Assembly (NCBI RefSeq): GCF_036898095.1
Contig: NC_090765.1
Location: 33,831,007-33,895,006, forward strand
Length of the DNA stretch: 64,000 nucleotides
Direction: 5' to 3'
From: Palaemon carinicauda
Lineage: Eukaryota > Arthropoda > Malacostraca > Decapoda > Palaemonidae
Part shown: positions 32,600 to 43,164 of the stretch, piece by piece
Layout of the letters: every line of letters begins with the position of its first letter
How positions within the stretch are numbered: position 1 is the first letter of the stretch
Program-made: the position numbers and the translations under genes
The notes under the pieces: model-generated
Seen by the model: only the letters and a program-made list of their open reading frames with translations
What the model was told of the DNA's origin: nothing
Databases searched by the model: none

Positions 32600-33350
32600 A
32601 GAGCACTGGAGTGACTAGCATGAGCCGGCGAGTGATGATCCTGAGAACACTAACGATGACGAACAGGAGAACGACGAGAAGATTGGCGATCTTGCGAACA
32701 GGAGCGCTGCCTGGCGGATGACGAATGTAGAGGGCTGTGATCCCTAGAAGACATGGAGGTCTGAGGGTGATGGGAGGGCTCATCATCACCAGGTGGCCGT
32801 CGAAGGGAGGGCAAACGAGTACGAGGGTCATGAACAACACTATATGAAGAAGGCAAGAGATGGGCTTCACACAGACTATGCATCAACAGGAGAAGAGACG
32901 GCAACAACAGGGGCAGCAGGAACAGGATTACTCTGGGCACCCAGCTGAAGGAGCTTAAGAAAGACTTCCTCAGAAGGAGGTCCAGCAACACCCAAGGACA
33001 GCCAAGCCTACAACACATCTGAAAGTGAAAAAGACTTTCCCGAGGATGGGGGCAAAGGGGCTTCTCTATGAGAAACAACAAGGTCACCGGTACCCAGAGG
33101 TTGCCAAGGAGTTAAGCGTGTTCATGAAGAGGTCGCAGGGTGAAAAAAGAAGTCCAAGGTCTCTTAGACCTCGAGGATGACCCCGAAGGCAAAGGGTCTC
33201 TCTTAGATTTCTTCCTCCAACGCCTAAACTTCTCCCTCTGAAAGACAAATCACTCCCTATACTTGTCGCAGGTGGAAACCTGCTTGCAACAACTCCCTCT
33301 GCAGGTCGGACACAAGGAGTGGGGGTTGGTCAACATGAGGGTACCACAAC
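32600..33350 (-). pseudogene. gag remnant of DIRS element D
   Basis: It contains the family-2 Cys-rich piece (LCPTCRG near 33320), a version of the gag motif (SDVLQAW-S/A-LGVAGPPS-like, spread over two frames near 33000-32930) and a basic Arg/Ser tail (RSCSQDRQSSRRSPVRHR at 32704-32650). Several shifts. It ends abruptly at the junction with the recombinase. Confidence 0.6.
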
Positions 33351-33575
33351 TGAGCCCTTCAGTTCCTTTACACACCTGCATGAGGTGCATCAAAGAGAAC
33401 AATCACACCAGTAACAAGAGAGAAAGCAGTTTGAAAAGCAAAAGTCTGCATGGCCATGTCATGGTGTAGGAGCAGAGAGTGGGCACATCAATTCTCTCCA
33501 GAGCCAAAAGAAAAAGTGGTGAAATATCAGTAATGTGTGAGTGAGAGGGGGTACCCGGTGACCCGGGATACCCTT

Positions 33576-34374
33576 AAATCAACGAATTTTTTTATATAAG
33601 TGAATATTACTTTGTGCACACTGACATTGTGATAGTGTGTCACGGCAGACATAATTTATACTTACTATCTGGACTTTTGTAATATGTAGTGATATCTTAA
33701 AGAAGAATTGTAAATGAATATGGACTCCATCATCTTCCTCTGGAAAATGTCACAATCCCAGGTACTGGCAGATTAGAGCAATGAAGAAAAAAAGATAATA
33801 AGAACAATACAAAACGTCAATTACAAAATTAACGCCACTAAGGCAGCATTTACTTTCAATAAAACCAGTTTAAAGGTTTCTCATGAATACCAGGGACAAG
33901 GGACAGGATGCCTTGTAAATATTAACATTAATATTACTAACCAAGCTACAACACCTCCATAGAAAATAAGATGGAAAGGCACGTTTTCTGTGAGCCAGGT
34001 GGGGGTGTACGTAAGATAGCGGCCTCCTGTATGCATGATGAAGGCAGACTATGAATACGGCCGTGTAAGGGGGTCGCAGGGGAGCAATAGCACCCCCCAA
34101 TAAGTAAGTTAGAACACGGCTTGTAGTTTAGGTTAAGTGGGAGAAGTTTAGGTTAGTTGTTGTCTATTTTCTATACACACGAGGAAATGGCCGCCGAAAT
34201 AAAAAAGCTCCGCAAGGTAAGTCCTACCAAATAAAAACTCCAATGTTTTGACTGTGTTTCATTAGTATTACTCACTAGTCAACCCAAAATAGCTACAAAA
34301 TTATGGCTTTCCACCAGAAACCATTATCAAAAACATTCAAAATATCACAAATTTTAAGTAATTTGTACTTACCT
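33576..34374 (+). other. Spacer with one possible first coding exon (34184-34215)
   Basis: AT-rich sequence without long frames. At 34187 an ATG in a fair context (gaggaaATGG) opens MAAEIKKLRK and runs straight into a strong donor (AAG|GTAAGT). It could be the first exon of a host gene, but no continuation is identifiable and the stretch upstream contains repeated gtttaggtta words. Confidence 0.25.
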
Positions 34375-34523
34375 CGAACTACTTTCTTAGGAGACTTATA
34401 CTTTAGGAGGTGGGAGTGGCCTTCCAGACCTAGAGACCGTGCTGAAGCAAATCCGAAGAACCTAGATAGGAGGCTAGGTTCTGTTGACCCCAAGGAAACA
34501 CGAGAAAACAGGTAAAACTTCAC
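34375..34523 (-). other. Repeated exon-like stretch ending at a donor
   Basis: The minus-strand frame ending KSPKKVVRG meets a donor (CGAG|GTAAGT). It is related to the stretch at 1-145 in opposite orientation. Confidence 0.3.
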
Positions 34524-34549
34524 GAAAAACCTATCTTAGTGTCTAAGTA

Positions 34550-34760
34550 ACTCACGTCTGCTCATCGTCCGAGCCAAAAGTGAAGTGATGCAGTTCACCA
34601 GTGTGAGGGGGGGATGGGTAGCTAGCTACCCCTCCCCTACCCCCTTGCTAACTAGCGTGAGGGTAGTTAACCCTCGTTAAAAATCTAATGGCTCGTCATT
34701 CAGCTACGCCGAAAGTAATACCCTATGTAAATAGCGTGGTTTGTATTTCGGTTACGGAAC
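34550..34760 (-). repeat. Solitary terminal repeat of a family-2 DIRS element
   Basis: It matches the leader block of element B (aatggctcgtcattcagc, gaaagtaataccctatg), with no gag behind it. It may be the outer part of element D's 5' end separated by rearrangement, or an independent remnant. Confidence 0.7.
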
Positions 34761-36911
34761 AATTAATTTTTTTGGAAAGACCAGCACATTTCTACTGCAA
34801 AGCTTCTGTAAAGATTGCCAAGACAAAAAAAAAAAAAAAAAAAGGAAGACTGTGTCAATCATAAGGTAAGGAATTATTTGTGATTTACTTTTAGTTTGAG
34901 ACCTGGATAGGAGGTCCAGCTAGCGGTTGTGACCTGGGAAGGGGGGTCCAGGGGGGTTGCCCCCGGATAGGGGCTGTGACCTGGGAACTACTAGATTAGG
35001 TTAGGTGGGTTTGTAAGGTTCTGTATCCTTTTACAATTCTCAAAAGTTATAAATAATCATGTTTTGTCCGGTTTTCAGTCACTTACATGAACCATATATT
35101 TTTCAAACTGGTTAACTTGTGCTTATTATGCATTTCTGACCATTATTATTGCTGCAAATCCCTCGTTTATTACATTTCTCCACCCAAAAAAAAACCTGGT
35201 TTCCCACTGGGGTTCCCTATAATTGTCTTTATGTAAGGGGGTCCAAAAACTCATGAACGGGTGGTTTGCCCCCAATAATCATGGTCATAAATGCATCAAA
35301 CACAAGATAGCGAGTAGGAAAAATATATGGTTCATGTATCAGGCTAGAAATTAAAGTATCGTATATTTACTCTTTTTATTTAATGACAAAGTCAGAATGG
35401 ACCATTGGACTGTATCCAATATGTGGTGCTACTTTAGAGTGAGATCTACCTCAATCATTGACATCACACATTTCCATCCATTTATTTTAATGATAAACAA
35501 TTAATTTAAACATATCCTACGAAAGACTGAAATAGAGTAGGAAGAAAGGTAAAAATAAAAATGTCATCATAAATTTCCACATTTATTCTAGCGATACACA
35601 CTTCATACATATGGCGGTAGACCTCACGCTAAGGTAGCACCCAACAAATACCCTAGTCTAAACCCATTTGTGACGTACCCTGGCCTATTTGATATAATTT
35701 ACAATGAATATTAACTAGAATAAAAGAACGGGAACTTTCTGCTTAAATGAATACTACTTATAACATATAATTGTACCAATTACGATAAATTTAAGTATAA
35801 TTACCTGTGGAGACGCAGCTATGAGCCTTAGACAAATCTCTTGATTGGATAAGCTTCGTTAGATCCTCATCTCTAGGGTGCCTGTCATTTGGATAATGCT
35901 TTAATTATAATTTTGTAAATTACAACTAATGAATAAAATTAACTTATCTTATGCAATTAAGATGTATATTTGAATTTAACAGAATGATATAGGTAATTTA
36001 GCTGTATATGAAAACAAACTCCCTTAGCACTCGCATTGTTGGAACGTATTTTCCTACATGTTAGTTAAGTGCCATTGGACTCTTAGAGGTTCTTGGAAAG
36101 GAAAACTCAAAATACCTAATTGTTTTGTCGATATGTCTCGTTCCTAGGTAAGAGAATTGCCATATGCAACGGTAGGACACCTGGAAATTCGCATCAGGAC
36201 CCTAATTTGTTGTTATTTTGCGACGTGTGTGAAGAAAGACCATCAAAATTCTGGTCCTGAGCGAATTTCGGCAGGCCCGTGCAGGGAGAACCGAAGAAGA
36301 AGACACCATGAACAACGTTGCTAGGTCATGCAAAAATAGATCTCGTTCGGCCAGGTTAGTCTTATTATGTTCTCCATTTCATGCCGCATGTCCGGCCATT
36401 TCATTATGCATTCCTTGTTAATATATACATGCCATTGTCAATACATTGTTTTCTCATCTTTTCACTCCATTTGGGGAGCCCCATGGAAACTCAAAACCAT
36501 TATTTGTGTGTATATACAAACAGCAATATAAAAATTCCGAGGGACGCGCTATGTTATTATCCGGTTAGGGATATCTTGAGCAATTCACTCAAAAAGTTCT
36601 GAACAATGTTTTTGACAAGCATTCCCCATGCGGAGCCTTTGTAGTTTGTTGGGAAAAACCACATTTTTGACACAAAAACATCACCTAACCGTACGTTTCT
36701 GTTTCCTACCTAACCTAACCTAACGAACCTAACCTAGGAGCCGTATCCTTAGACTGCCGTACTCTTGTCTTACCCTGTCCCAACGAGCTACATTCAACCC
36801 AAAATGTCAGTTATGAATTACCAAATTCTAATACATTTTCATATATTACTAAGAATATTGGGCTATGTAGGCCTACCCATGATACTTAATACTTATTTTA
36901 TAAACCGATGG
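34761..36911. other. Long non-coding stretch
   Basis: No convincing gene. It holds a poly-A run (about 34826-34843), a copy of the gtgacctggga / ggttaggttaggtgggttt repeat at about 34950-35030 that recurs at 46566-46880, and short AACCT-type tracts at about 36705-36735. Confidence 0.5.
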
Positions 36912-37035
36912 CTTATTATTATTATTATGAATTGCTAAGTTACAACCCTAGTTGGAAAAGCAGAATTCTATAAGCCCAGGGGCCTCAACAGGGAAAATAG
37001 CCCAGTGAGAAAAGGAAACAAGGAAATATAAAATA
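36912..37035 (+). repeat. SINE-like repeat, partial
   Basis: It begins with a (TTA)n run, then gctaagttacaaccctagttgg, ggcctcaacagggaaaatag and cagtgagaaaaggaaacaag. A longer copy in the other orientation is at 42086-42447. I recognise the wording as an abundant decapod interspersed repeat. Confidence 0.7.
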
Positions 37036-37393
37036 TTTTAAGAAGTCAATCCTCAAAGTTGGTTTGAAAGGCGTTAGTGGCCTTGTTATGGCACCTTTTA
37101 TCCTGAAATTCAATTAAATACACTTTTGAAAAAACCAAAAGTAAAGGCCCGGCCAGACCAAGCGCGATGAGCGGCGAGGTTAGTGGGAAGAGGTTCCCGA
37201 GCAAAATTGAAACATAAGGTATCTTATGCACATGGCCAGACAGGATGAGCGGGAAACCGCAAACCGCTGCAGTTGCTGCCAACCTATGTCATGTTTTAAA
37301 ATACAGTGGCGGCTTCGCGCGTTTCCACCCTAGACCACAATATTTCTTATCAGTTCGGGAGTTGCACGCTTTCAGGCGGTCGTCTTTACAGCC

Positions 37394-37526
37394 ATGGCTA
37401 CGGAAGAATTTATTGGGGAGGTGTTCCGGAGGAGAGCAATATGGGATCCTCGTCATCCATTACATAAAAATAACCTTGTGTTAAAAAAACATTGTGAAGA
37501 TTTAAGGAATCAACTGCAAATGGATG
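37394..37526 (+). pseudogene. MADF-BESS gene, exon 1 (MADF domain start)
   Basis: The ATG at 37394 opens MATEEFIGEVFRRRAIWDPR, followed by HKNNLVLKKHCEDL, the first half of a MADF (Myb/SANT-like) DNA-binding domain. It ends in phase 1 at a strong donor (GATG|GTAAG). In Harbinger elements a Myb-like partner protein helps bring the transposase to the ends; that role is inferred. The continuation in exon 2 (from 38979) joins in frame as MDDISIKRKWKNLKDYYRKE. Confidence 0.75.
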
Positions 37527-37604
37527 GTAAGTTAAAATGAGTGTGCCTTTTCGTGTATTGCAATCTGTTTATTAGAAAGCATCACCACTTAATTTCTATT
37601 AAGA

Positions 37605-37691
<87 letters not shown>

Positions 37692-37698
37692 TATATAT

Positions 37699-37769
<71 letters not shown>

Positions 37770-37964
37770 CCAACCAAGAGGTGAAAGATAACCACAGAAA
37801 ATTTATAAAATATGGAGTAGGGAAATTTCAAATGAAACTCTCCTGTATGTGTTTAAACATTATATTTATGCCAATACTAGTTGTATAATCTTAAAAGTAA
37901 AAGTGACAATGAATTGTTATGAACTTTATGCCATATCTAAAGCAATTATATTGCCTGGTAAAAG
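37527..37964. repeat. Intronic (TA)n and (GA)n microsatellites
   Basis: (TA)n runs from about 37609 to 37688 and (GA)n from about 37705 to 37766, both in the first intron of the MADF-BESS gene. The rest of the interval holds nothing recognisable. Confidence 0.95.
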
Positions 37965-38823
37965 CTAAATTTTGCCAACTCCATTGAAATAATTACATAG
38001 GGTTTCCCTGATATTTAAAGCACCACTTAGTAGCCGGCCTTGAGGTCTTGCACATGCTTGGGCGCTTTGTATCCTCTCTTCAGGTGCATGTGAAAAAACT
38101 GAGTTTTGCCCCTCCTTGTCTAAAATATAATTGTGTAATATACATACTGCTTTAACAATAGATACTGCGGTGGTAACATCTGTCTCAATTTGTTTAGATA
38201 ATATCCTCCATTTATTTGTCAGTACATCAAAGCTACATTCTACACTTCTGCGAGCTCTTGATAGACGGTAATTATATATTCTTCTTTGGTTATCCAAGTT
38301 CCTTTGAGGAAACGGTCTCATAAGGTATGGTAACAAGGGGTATCCTTCATCAGCTATAATGACATAGGGAACTTCCACATCAGTACCAGGAAGCGTAGAC
38401 GGGTCTGGAATATCAAGTTGTTCAGACTCCAAAAGTTTGTATAAATCAGATGATCTGAAAAGTCCTGAGTCACTCTGCCTACCAACATCAATTGTGATAA
38501 GTTTGCCATCAGCATCTGCCATTGCTTGTAGCGATATAGAGATATTTTCTTTATAATTGTTGCATGTCGAACCACTCCTGGCGGGACACTTTATTTCAAT
38601 ATGCTTCTTATCCAATGCTCCAATACAGTTGGGAAAATTCCATTTTTTGTAAAAGTTTTCTGCAGTTGCAAGCCAAGCTTCCTTATTTGAATGGGGTAAA
38701 TATTTATTGTTTAGAGCCTCCCAAATAGCATTGCAAGTTTCCTTTACAACTTCTGAAGTAGTGCTTCTACCGCGACGAAAACGCAAAGCCAAAGATCGAA
38801 AAGATTCACCACTCGCCAGAAAC
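37965..38823 (-). CDS. Harbinger transposase, exon 2 (DDE nuclease domain)
   Basis: Carries the catalytic core (DDE_4 / plant-type Harbinger nuclease). The exon starts after a clear acceptor (tctccttttcag|G) and joins in frame to exon 1 to read ITLRFLASGESFRSLALRF, exactly as this family runs. The three acids are in CIGALDKKHIEIKCP, VIIADEGYPLLPYLMRPF and RRSVECSFDVLTNKWRIL. It ends at a stop after YFNGVGKI. With exon 1 the protein is 374 residues, normal for the family, with no stop or shift. It lies wholly inside the intron of the MADF-BESS gene on the other strand. Confidence 0.92.
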
Positions 38824-38978
38824 CTGAAAAGGAGAGAAAAAAGGAAAGAATTTGTTTGTTATGATAATTAATATATCATTTCTATTAGGAGCTCATTGTT
38901 TATCCCATTTTTTATATTCTTTTTCAAACTTGTATAGAGCTATGTTACACTTTGGTTTACTTTGATTGTATCTTTCAG

Positions 38979-39670
38979 ATATTTCTATTAAAAGAAAATG
39001 GAAAAACCTAAAAGACTATTATAGAAAAGAATTGAAGAAATTGGAGAAACCCAAATCAGGTGACGGAGCTTCGGAAATAGTTAATAGTACTTAGCCTTAC
39101 TTCAATCAATTATCATTTTTGAAAGACATTTATCTGCCAGAATATAGGAGCTCCAACTTAAGCCAAGAAGAAAACATCAGGATAATAGAAGATGACCTGT
39201 CTTTAGTTGATGATGACATTGAGTCTAATGTAAGTCATGTTTCGCCACCGTTCGTGATACATAATTCTAGGACCCCTTCTCCAGCTCTCTCCCCTGACAC
39301 CGGATCTACATCTCAAGATAATGGTTGGCAAACAAATCCGTCGACTAAGAAGCGGCGAAGAGCAAATCTTGATTACATGGCAAGAAAAAATGATTAACTG
39401 GTTGAAATCGAAAAGCCGAAGTTGGAAATGTTAAGAAAGGAACAGGAAGAATCTGGTGATGAAGATTTGTATATCTTCAAAAGTTTGTTTCCGTACATGA
39501 AGAAACTAAACCCCACAAAAAAGCTCCGCATAAGAACGCAAATACAAAACCCAAAATCTTTTCTTAGAAGAAATGGAAGAGGTAGAACAGAACGAGAGGC
39601 CCTCAAGAGAGACCATCGGCGCCATGCATTCAACTCCCAATCCCTACATAGATTTACAGGACCACGACTA
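38979..39670 (+). pseudogene. MADF-BESS gene, exon 2 (MADF end, BESS motif), broken
   Basis: Starts after the acceptor tatctttcag and completes the MADF domain (KRKWKNLKDYYRKELKKLEK). A TAG at 39092-39094 interrupts the frame, before PYFNQLSFLKDIYLPEYR. A TAA at 39395-39397 interrupts it again. The same frame then gives a good BESS protein-contact motif (DEDLYIFKSLFPYMKKLN, then KKLRIRTQIQN at about 39460-39550). A frameshift at about 39550 precedes the natural end. Two stops and one shift make the partner gene dead while the transposase on the other strand remains open. Confidence 0.75.
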
Positions 39671-39847
39671 TTGTACATAAGATTGATAACTTCTGATCTT
39701 TTTCTTTTCATTTCAACATAATACAAGGGTTTCCTTATTTTTGTTTCGATGTAATTCTCAACTAATAATGATTTCTACATTATTCTCAGGAAATAGCCTT
39801 ATTTGTAGTTAGTTTTGTAATATAATCTTAAAACCCATATTTTCTTT

Positions 39848-40324
39848 GGTGCTATTACAGTATGCTATCTACCGCCGATTTTGCTATCTACCACCCCTCT
39901 CTGACTATAGTATGATAGCCACCATCAGTCCCTAAGGATACGGTCTACTTGCTAATCCGCCTGTAATAAGGAGGATCAATACCGACTTGATAACCTAACC
40001 TATCCTTACCTAACTCAACCCAAGTTAACCTAACCTAACTTATAAACTGCTTATAATTATGCACCTATGTCCTAATCTAACCTAACCTAACCCAACCTAA
40101 CTGAACCTACAAACTGTTTATAATTTTGCATCCATGTTGTCATTCCAATAATTATTTTTAAACTATCATTAAAGTCCAATGAGGATAACATAGTGGTGGT
40201 AAGTAATCTGTTTGATAATCCTCATCAAACAGGAGGATTAACATTGACGGTAGATAACATACTTTGTGGTAGATACCATACTATAGCAGAAATTTGACGG
40301 TAGATAGCATACTATAATAGCACC
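39848..40324. mobile_element. 477-bp MITE with 8-bp target duplication
   Basis: Terminal inverted repeats of about 27 bases start GGTGCTATTAcAGTATGCTA (left) and match the complement of the right end with one difference; similarity continues more loosely inward. It is flanked on both sides by TTTTCTTT (39840-39847 and 40325-40332). Eight-base duplications are typical of hAT-type elements, but the ends lack the usual hAT start, so the superfamily is open. The interior contains AACCT-type tracts and no gene. It sits in the Harbinger transposase intron. Confidence 0.88.
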
Positions 40325-40340
40325 TTTTCTTTTTACTTAC

Positions 40341-40606
40341 CTTAAAGTTATTACTAGTTTCTCTTCGGGAGTTAGAGGTTGTCTGTAGTTAGTCCTTTTC
40401 TTTTTTAGCATGACTTTCAATATTGCCAGCAAAGAATCAAAGGTCTGTTGTGTCATGCGTAAATATTCGTAAAATTTGTCGTCCTCTAGACGAGACTGAC
40501 AATATAAATTGTAAAATTCACTTTTTTCCTTCCTCTGTTGATTAAATTCATGAATCCAAACTTTTCTATACGGTTTATTATCAATTTTAACACTTGAGTT
40601 TTCCAT
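40341..40606 (-). CDS. Harbinger transposase, exon 1
   Basis: Encodes the N-terminal 88 residues, MENSSVKIDNKPYRKVWIHE to PLTPEEKLVITL, including the helical region ahead of the nuclease domain (FYEYLRMTQQTFDSLLAIL). It ends in phase 2 at a strong donor (TTTAAG|GTAAGT, read on the minus strand). The intron (38824-40340) contains exon 2 of the antisense MADF-BESS gene and the 477-bp MITE. The start codon at 40606 is the only suitable methionine. Confidence 0.85.
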
Positions 40607-42085
40607 TAGAAGGAATTTCTTACTTGAGCCAGACTGGTTTGTTTACAAGAAGGGTACACGTGCCAGGTTCCTCGTTGCTCTCTCCACAACATGGTCGTGT
40701 TTCGTTCGTGTAAACAAACGCGAAAATTATCAGTAACCAGAAACAGATCCAAGTTATCTTACCTTATTCCGATTCACAACGATCAGTTGACTTTTACAAA
40801 TATCCCCAGTCACACAGAGTTGCGTTTATATATCACACAATTACAGAATGGTGTTGGTTTCTCCTCTAAAAATATGCCTTATTTTGAGGCACTGTGTAAT
40901 ACGCTTTAAGGGTCCTCGTTGCTCTCAGGTTCAGGTTCAGGTTCTGGGGTGAGGCATAGCCTTTACAACGGCGCCTCTGTGTCTTTTAGTTTTGTGTGTT
41001 CCTTATTTTCACTAGTTTTTCTCTTTTCATCCACATTTGTTGTAGTATACTTTTCTTATTTTCAATATTCTCTTCACAAAAAAGGAATTTTCCAACTGTT
41101 TGTGCACTATATTCTTCGTATGGTTGTTGAAGCTCAATTACTTTTATTCTTATATCACTAAACTGTGGACAATATAATATAAAGTGGTTAGCATTTTCTT
41201 CTACATCACATAATATACAGTTTATATTTCCATCATTGGATTGTGGGCATACTACTATATGAAGCCTATTAGATGAAAAGTGCTGCAATCTGCAGAAAAT
41301 TCATTATTATTAGTTTACCTCCTACACAGACAGCTTCACATATTGCATACTTTTACTTCTAACTTCAATGGCCTTTTCTAATATACCCAGACAACCCTCT
41401 ATTCTTTTCTTTATATGGTATTATCTTTTGTCACTTGATCTCTTGTTTTATTATCTCCTCTTAAGTAATAGTATAGAACACCACGCTCTCCATTTACTCC
41501 AATATAATGGAATCCTGCAGTTCTCACCTTCTTGCACAGTAATTAGGTGGTTATTTAAATTCTGGGAAAGCAATAATTAGCAAGATATGTTGAAGAGGGG
41601 AGAAGGGGTTATAAAAAGAAAATAGCTCGAATTCACTAAACGACATGGAACTGACGTCAACATAGTCAACCAAACAGAAGTTCGTGATGCCAGCATACAT
41701 TTGATATACTGTATATTAAAAATATACTTAATCAAGAATTGTGATAACTCAAAAGTGTCACTATTTGTAAATTGCATATTTTAAGGACACTTTAGAGTAA
41801 TTAATCCATTTTTTATTAAGTATATTTTGAATATACAGTAAATATAATAGGTAAAGATTATCTGTTATTCTTCTTTTCTTTGTGAATCCTGCTTGATGTA
41901 CATTTGTTAGACCATTCTCATTTAGGTGTTCTATTTTGTCTCTTATAATGCCCATAAAGATCTTGTATGAAAGGTTTGTTAGTGCAATAGTTCTAAAGTC
42001 CTTAACTGTAAGCTTTACTACCTTTGGAATGAGATTAGTTTTAGATATGTCCCAGTTTGGATTTTCCTCCCCACTTTCCAGAATA

Positions 42086-42447
42086 CGCCTCTTTAGCTAT
42101 GGTAAGCAGCTCTTCTAGGAGAAGGACACTCCAAAATCAAACCACTGTTCTCCAGTCTTGGGTAGTGCCATAGCCTCTGTACCATGGCCTTTCACTGTCT
42201 TGGGTTAGAGTTCTCTTGCTTGAGGGTACACTCGAGCACACTCTCCAATCTTATTTCTCTTCCTTTTGTTTTGTTAAAGTTTTTATAGTTTATATAGGAG
42301 ATATTTATTGTTGTTACTCTTCTTAGAATATTTTATTTTCCTTTTTTCCTTTCCTCACTGAGCTATTTTCCCTGTTGGAGCCCCAGGGCTTATAGCATAC
42401 TGCTTTTTCAACTAGGGTTGTAGCTTAGTAAGTAATAATAATAATAA
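42086..42447 (-). repeat. SINE-like repeat inserted in the LINE
   Basis: It runs from ctttagctatggtaagcagc through ccatagcctctgtaccatgg and ccctgttggagccccagggc to a terminal (TAA)n. It is related in inverted orientation to 36912-37035. The LINE sequence on both sides (41926-42085 and 42448-42610) is the same segment, duplicated. Confidence 0.75.
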
Positions 42448-42675
42448 TAGGTGTTCTATTTTGTCTCTTATAATGCCCAACCCATAAAGATCTTGTATGA
42501 AATGTTTGTTAGTGCAATAGGTCTAAAGTCCTTAACTGTAAGCTTTACTACCTTTGGAATTAGAATAGTTTTAGATATGTCCCAGTTTGGATTTTCCTCC
42601 CCACTTTCCAGATTACGATTTTCTCAGTCCATTTATGCATTTTAAATTTCGCTATCTTTCATTGTCTTGAATATG

Positions 42676-43140
42676 TCTGGCTTAATTCCATCAGGCCCAT
42701 GTCTATATTTCTGGCTTAATTCCATCAGGCCCATGTCTATATTTCTGGCTTAATTCCATCAGGCCCATGTCTATATTTCTGGCTTAATTCCATCAGGCCC
42801 ATGTCTATATTTCTGGCTTAATTCCATCAGGCCCATGTCTATATTTCTGGCTTAATTCCATCAGGCCCATGTCTATATTTCTGGCTTAATTCCATCAGGC
42901 CCATGTCTATATTTCTGGCTTAATTCCATCAGGCCCATGTCTATATTTCTGGCTTAATTCCATCAGGCCCATGTCTATATTTCTGGCTTAATTCCATCAG
43001 GCCCATGTCTATATTTCTGGCTTAATTCCATCAGGCCCATGTCTATATTTCTGGCTTAATTCCATCAGGCCCATGTCTATATTTCTGGCTTAATTCCATC
43101 AGGCCCATGTCTATATTTCTGGCTTAATTCCATCAGGCCC
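42676..43140. repeat. 34-bp minisatellite derived from a LINE coding motif
   Basis: About 13-14 head-to-tail copies of a 34-base unit, ttctggcttaattccatcag plus gcccatgtctatat. Copies are nearly identical. Read on the minus strand the unit contains codons for GPDGIKPE, the conserved opening motif of LINE reverse transcriptases, and the LINE continues on both sides. Confidence 0.95.
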
Positions 43141-43164
43141 AGGAGCTTTTCCATCTCGCGAACA

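Larger units (their letters stand above)
31080..33575 (-). mobile_element. DIRS-like element D (family 2) with a large internal deletion
   Basis: Minus strand: remnant of the leader (33575-33500), gag (33350-32600), then directly the recombinase (32590-31830), a 3' region, and an end repeat at 31081-31357. Reverse transcriptase, RNase H and connection region are missing; gag runs into the recombinase at about 32592 (ttccatggagatggtc). The element inserted close upstream of the zinc-finger copy 2 exon. Confidence 0.75.
37146..40912. mobile_element. PIF/Harbinger DNA transposon with interlocked antisense genes
   Basis: It contains a Harbinger transposase gene on the minus strand and a MADF-BESS gene on the plus strand, the usual two-gene content of this superfamily. 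The left end probably starts near 37146 (ggcccggccagacc, a typical Harbinger-like terminus). I could not find its inverted partner, so the right border is approximate. Confidence 0.65.

Noticed and set aside
37541..37888. Open frame of IYIY and ER repeats, and similar ER/SL frames at 55924-56517 and 62809-63066
   Set aside because: These are translations of TA, GA and CT microsatellites.
42676..43140. Regularly spaced repeats reminiscent of a CRISPR array
   Set aside because: The 34-base units are directly adjacent with no spacers and derive from LINE coding sequence; the rest of the window is eukaryotic.
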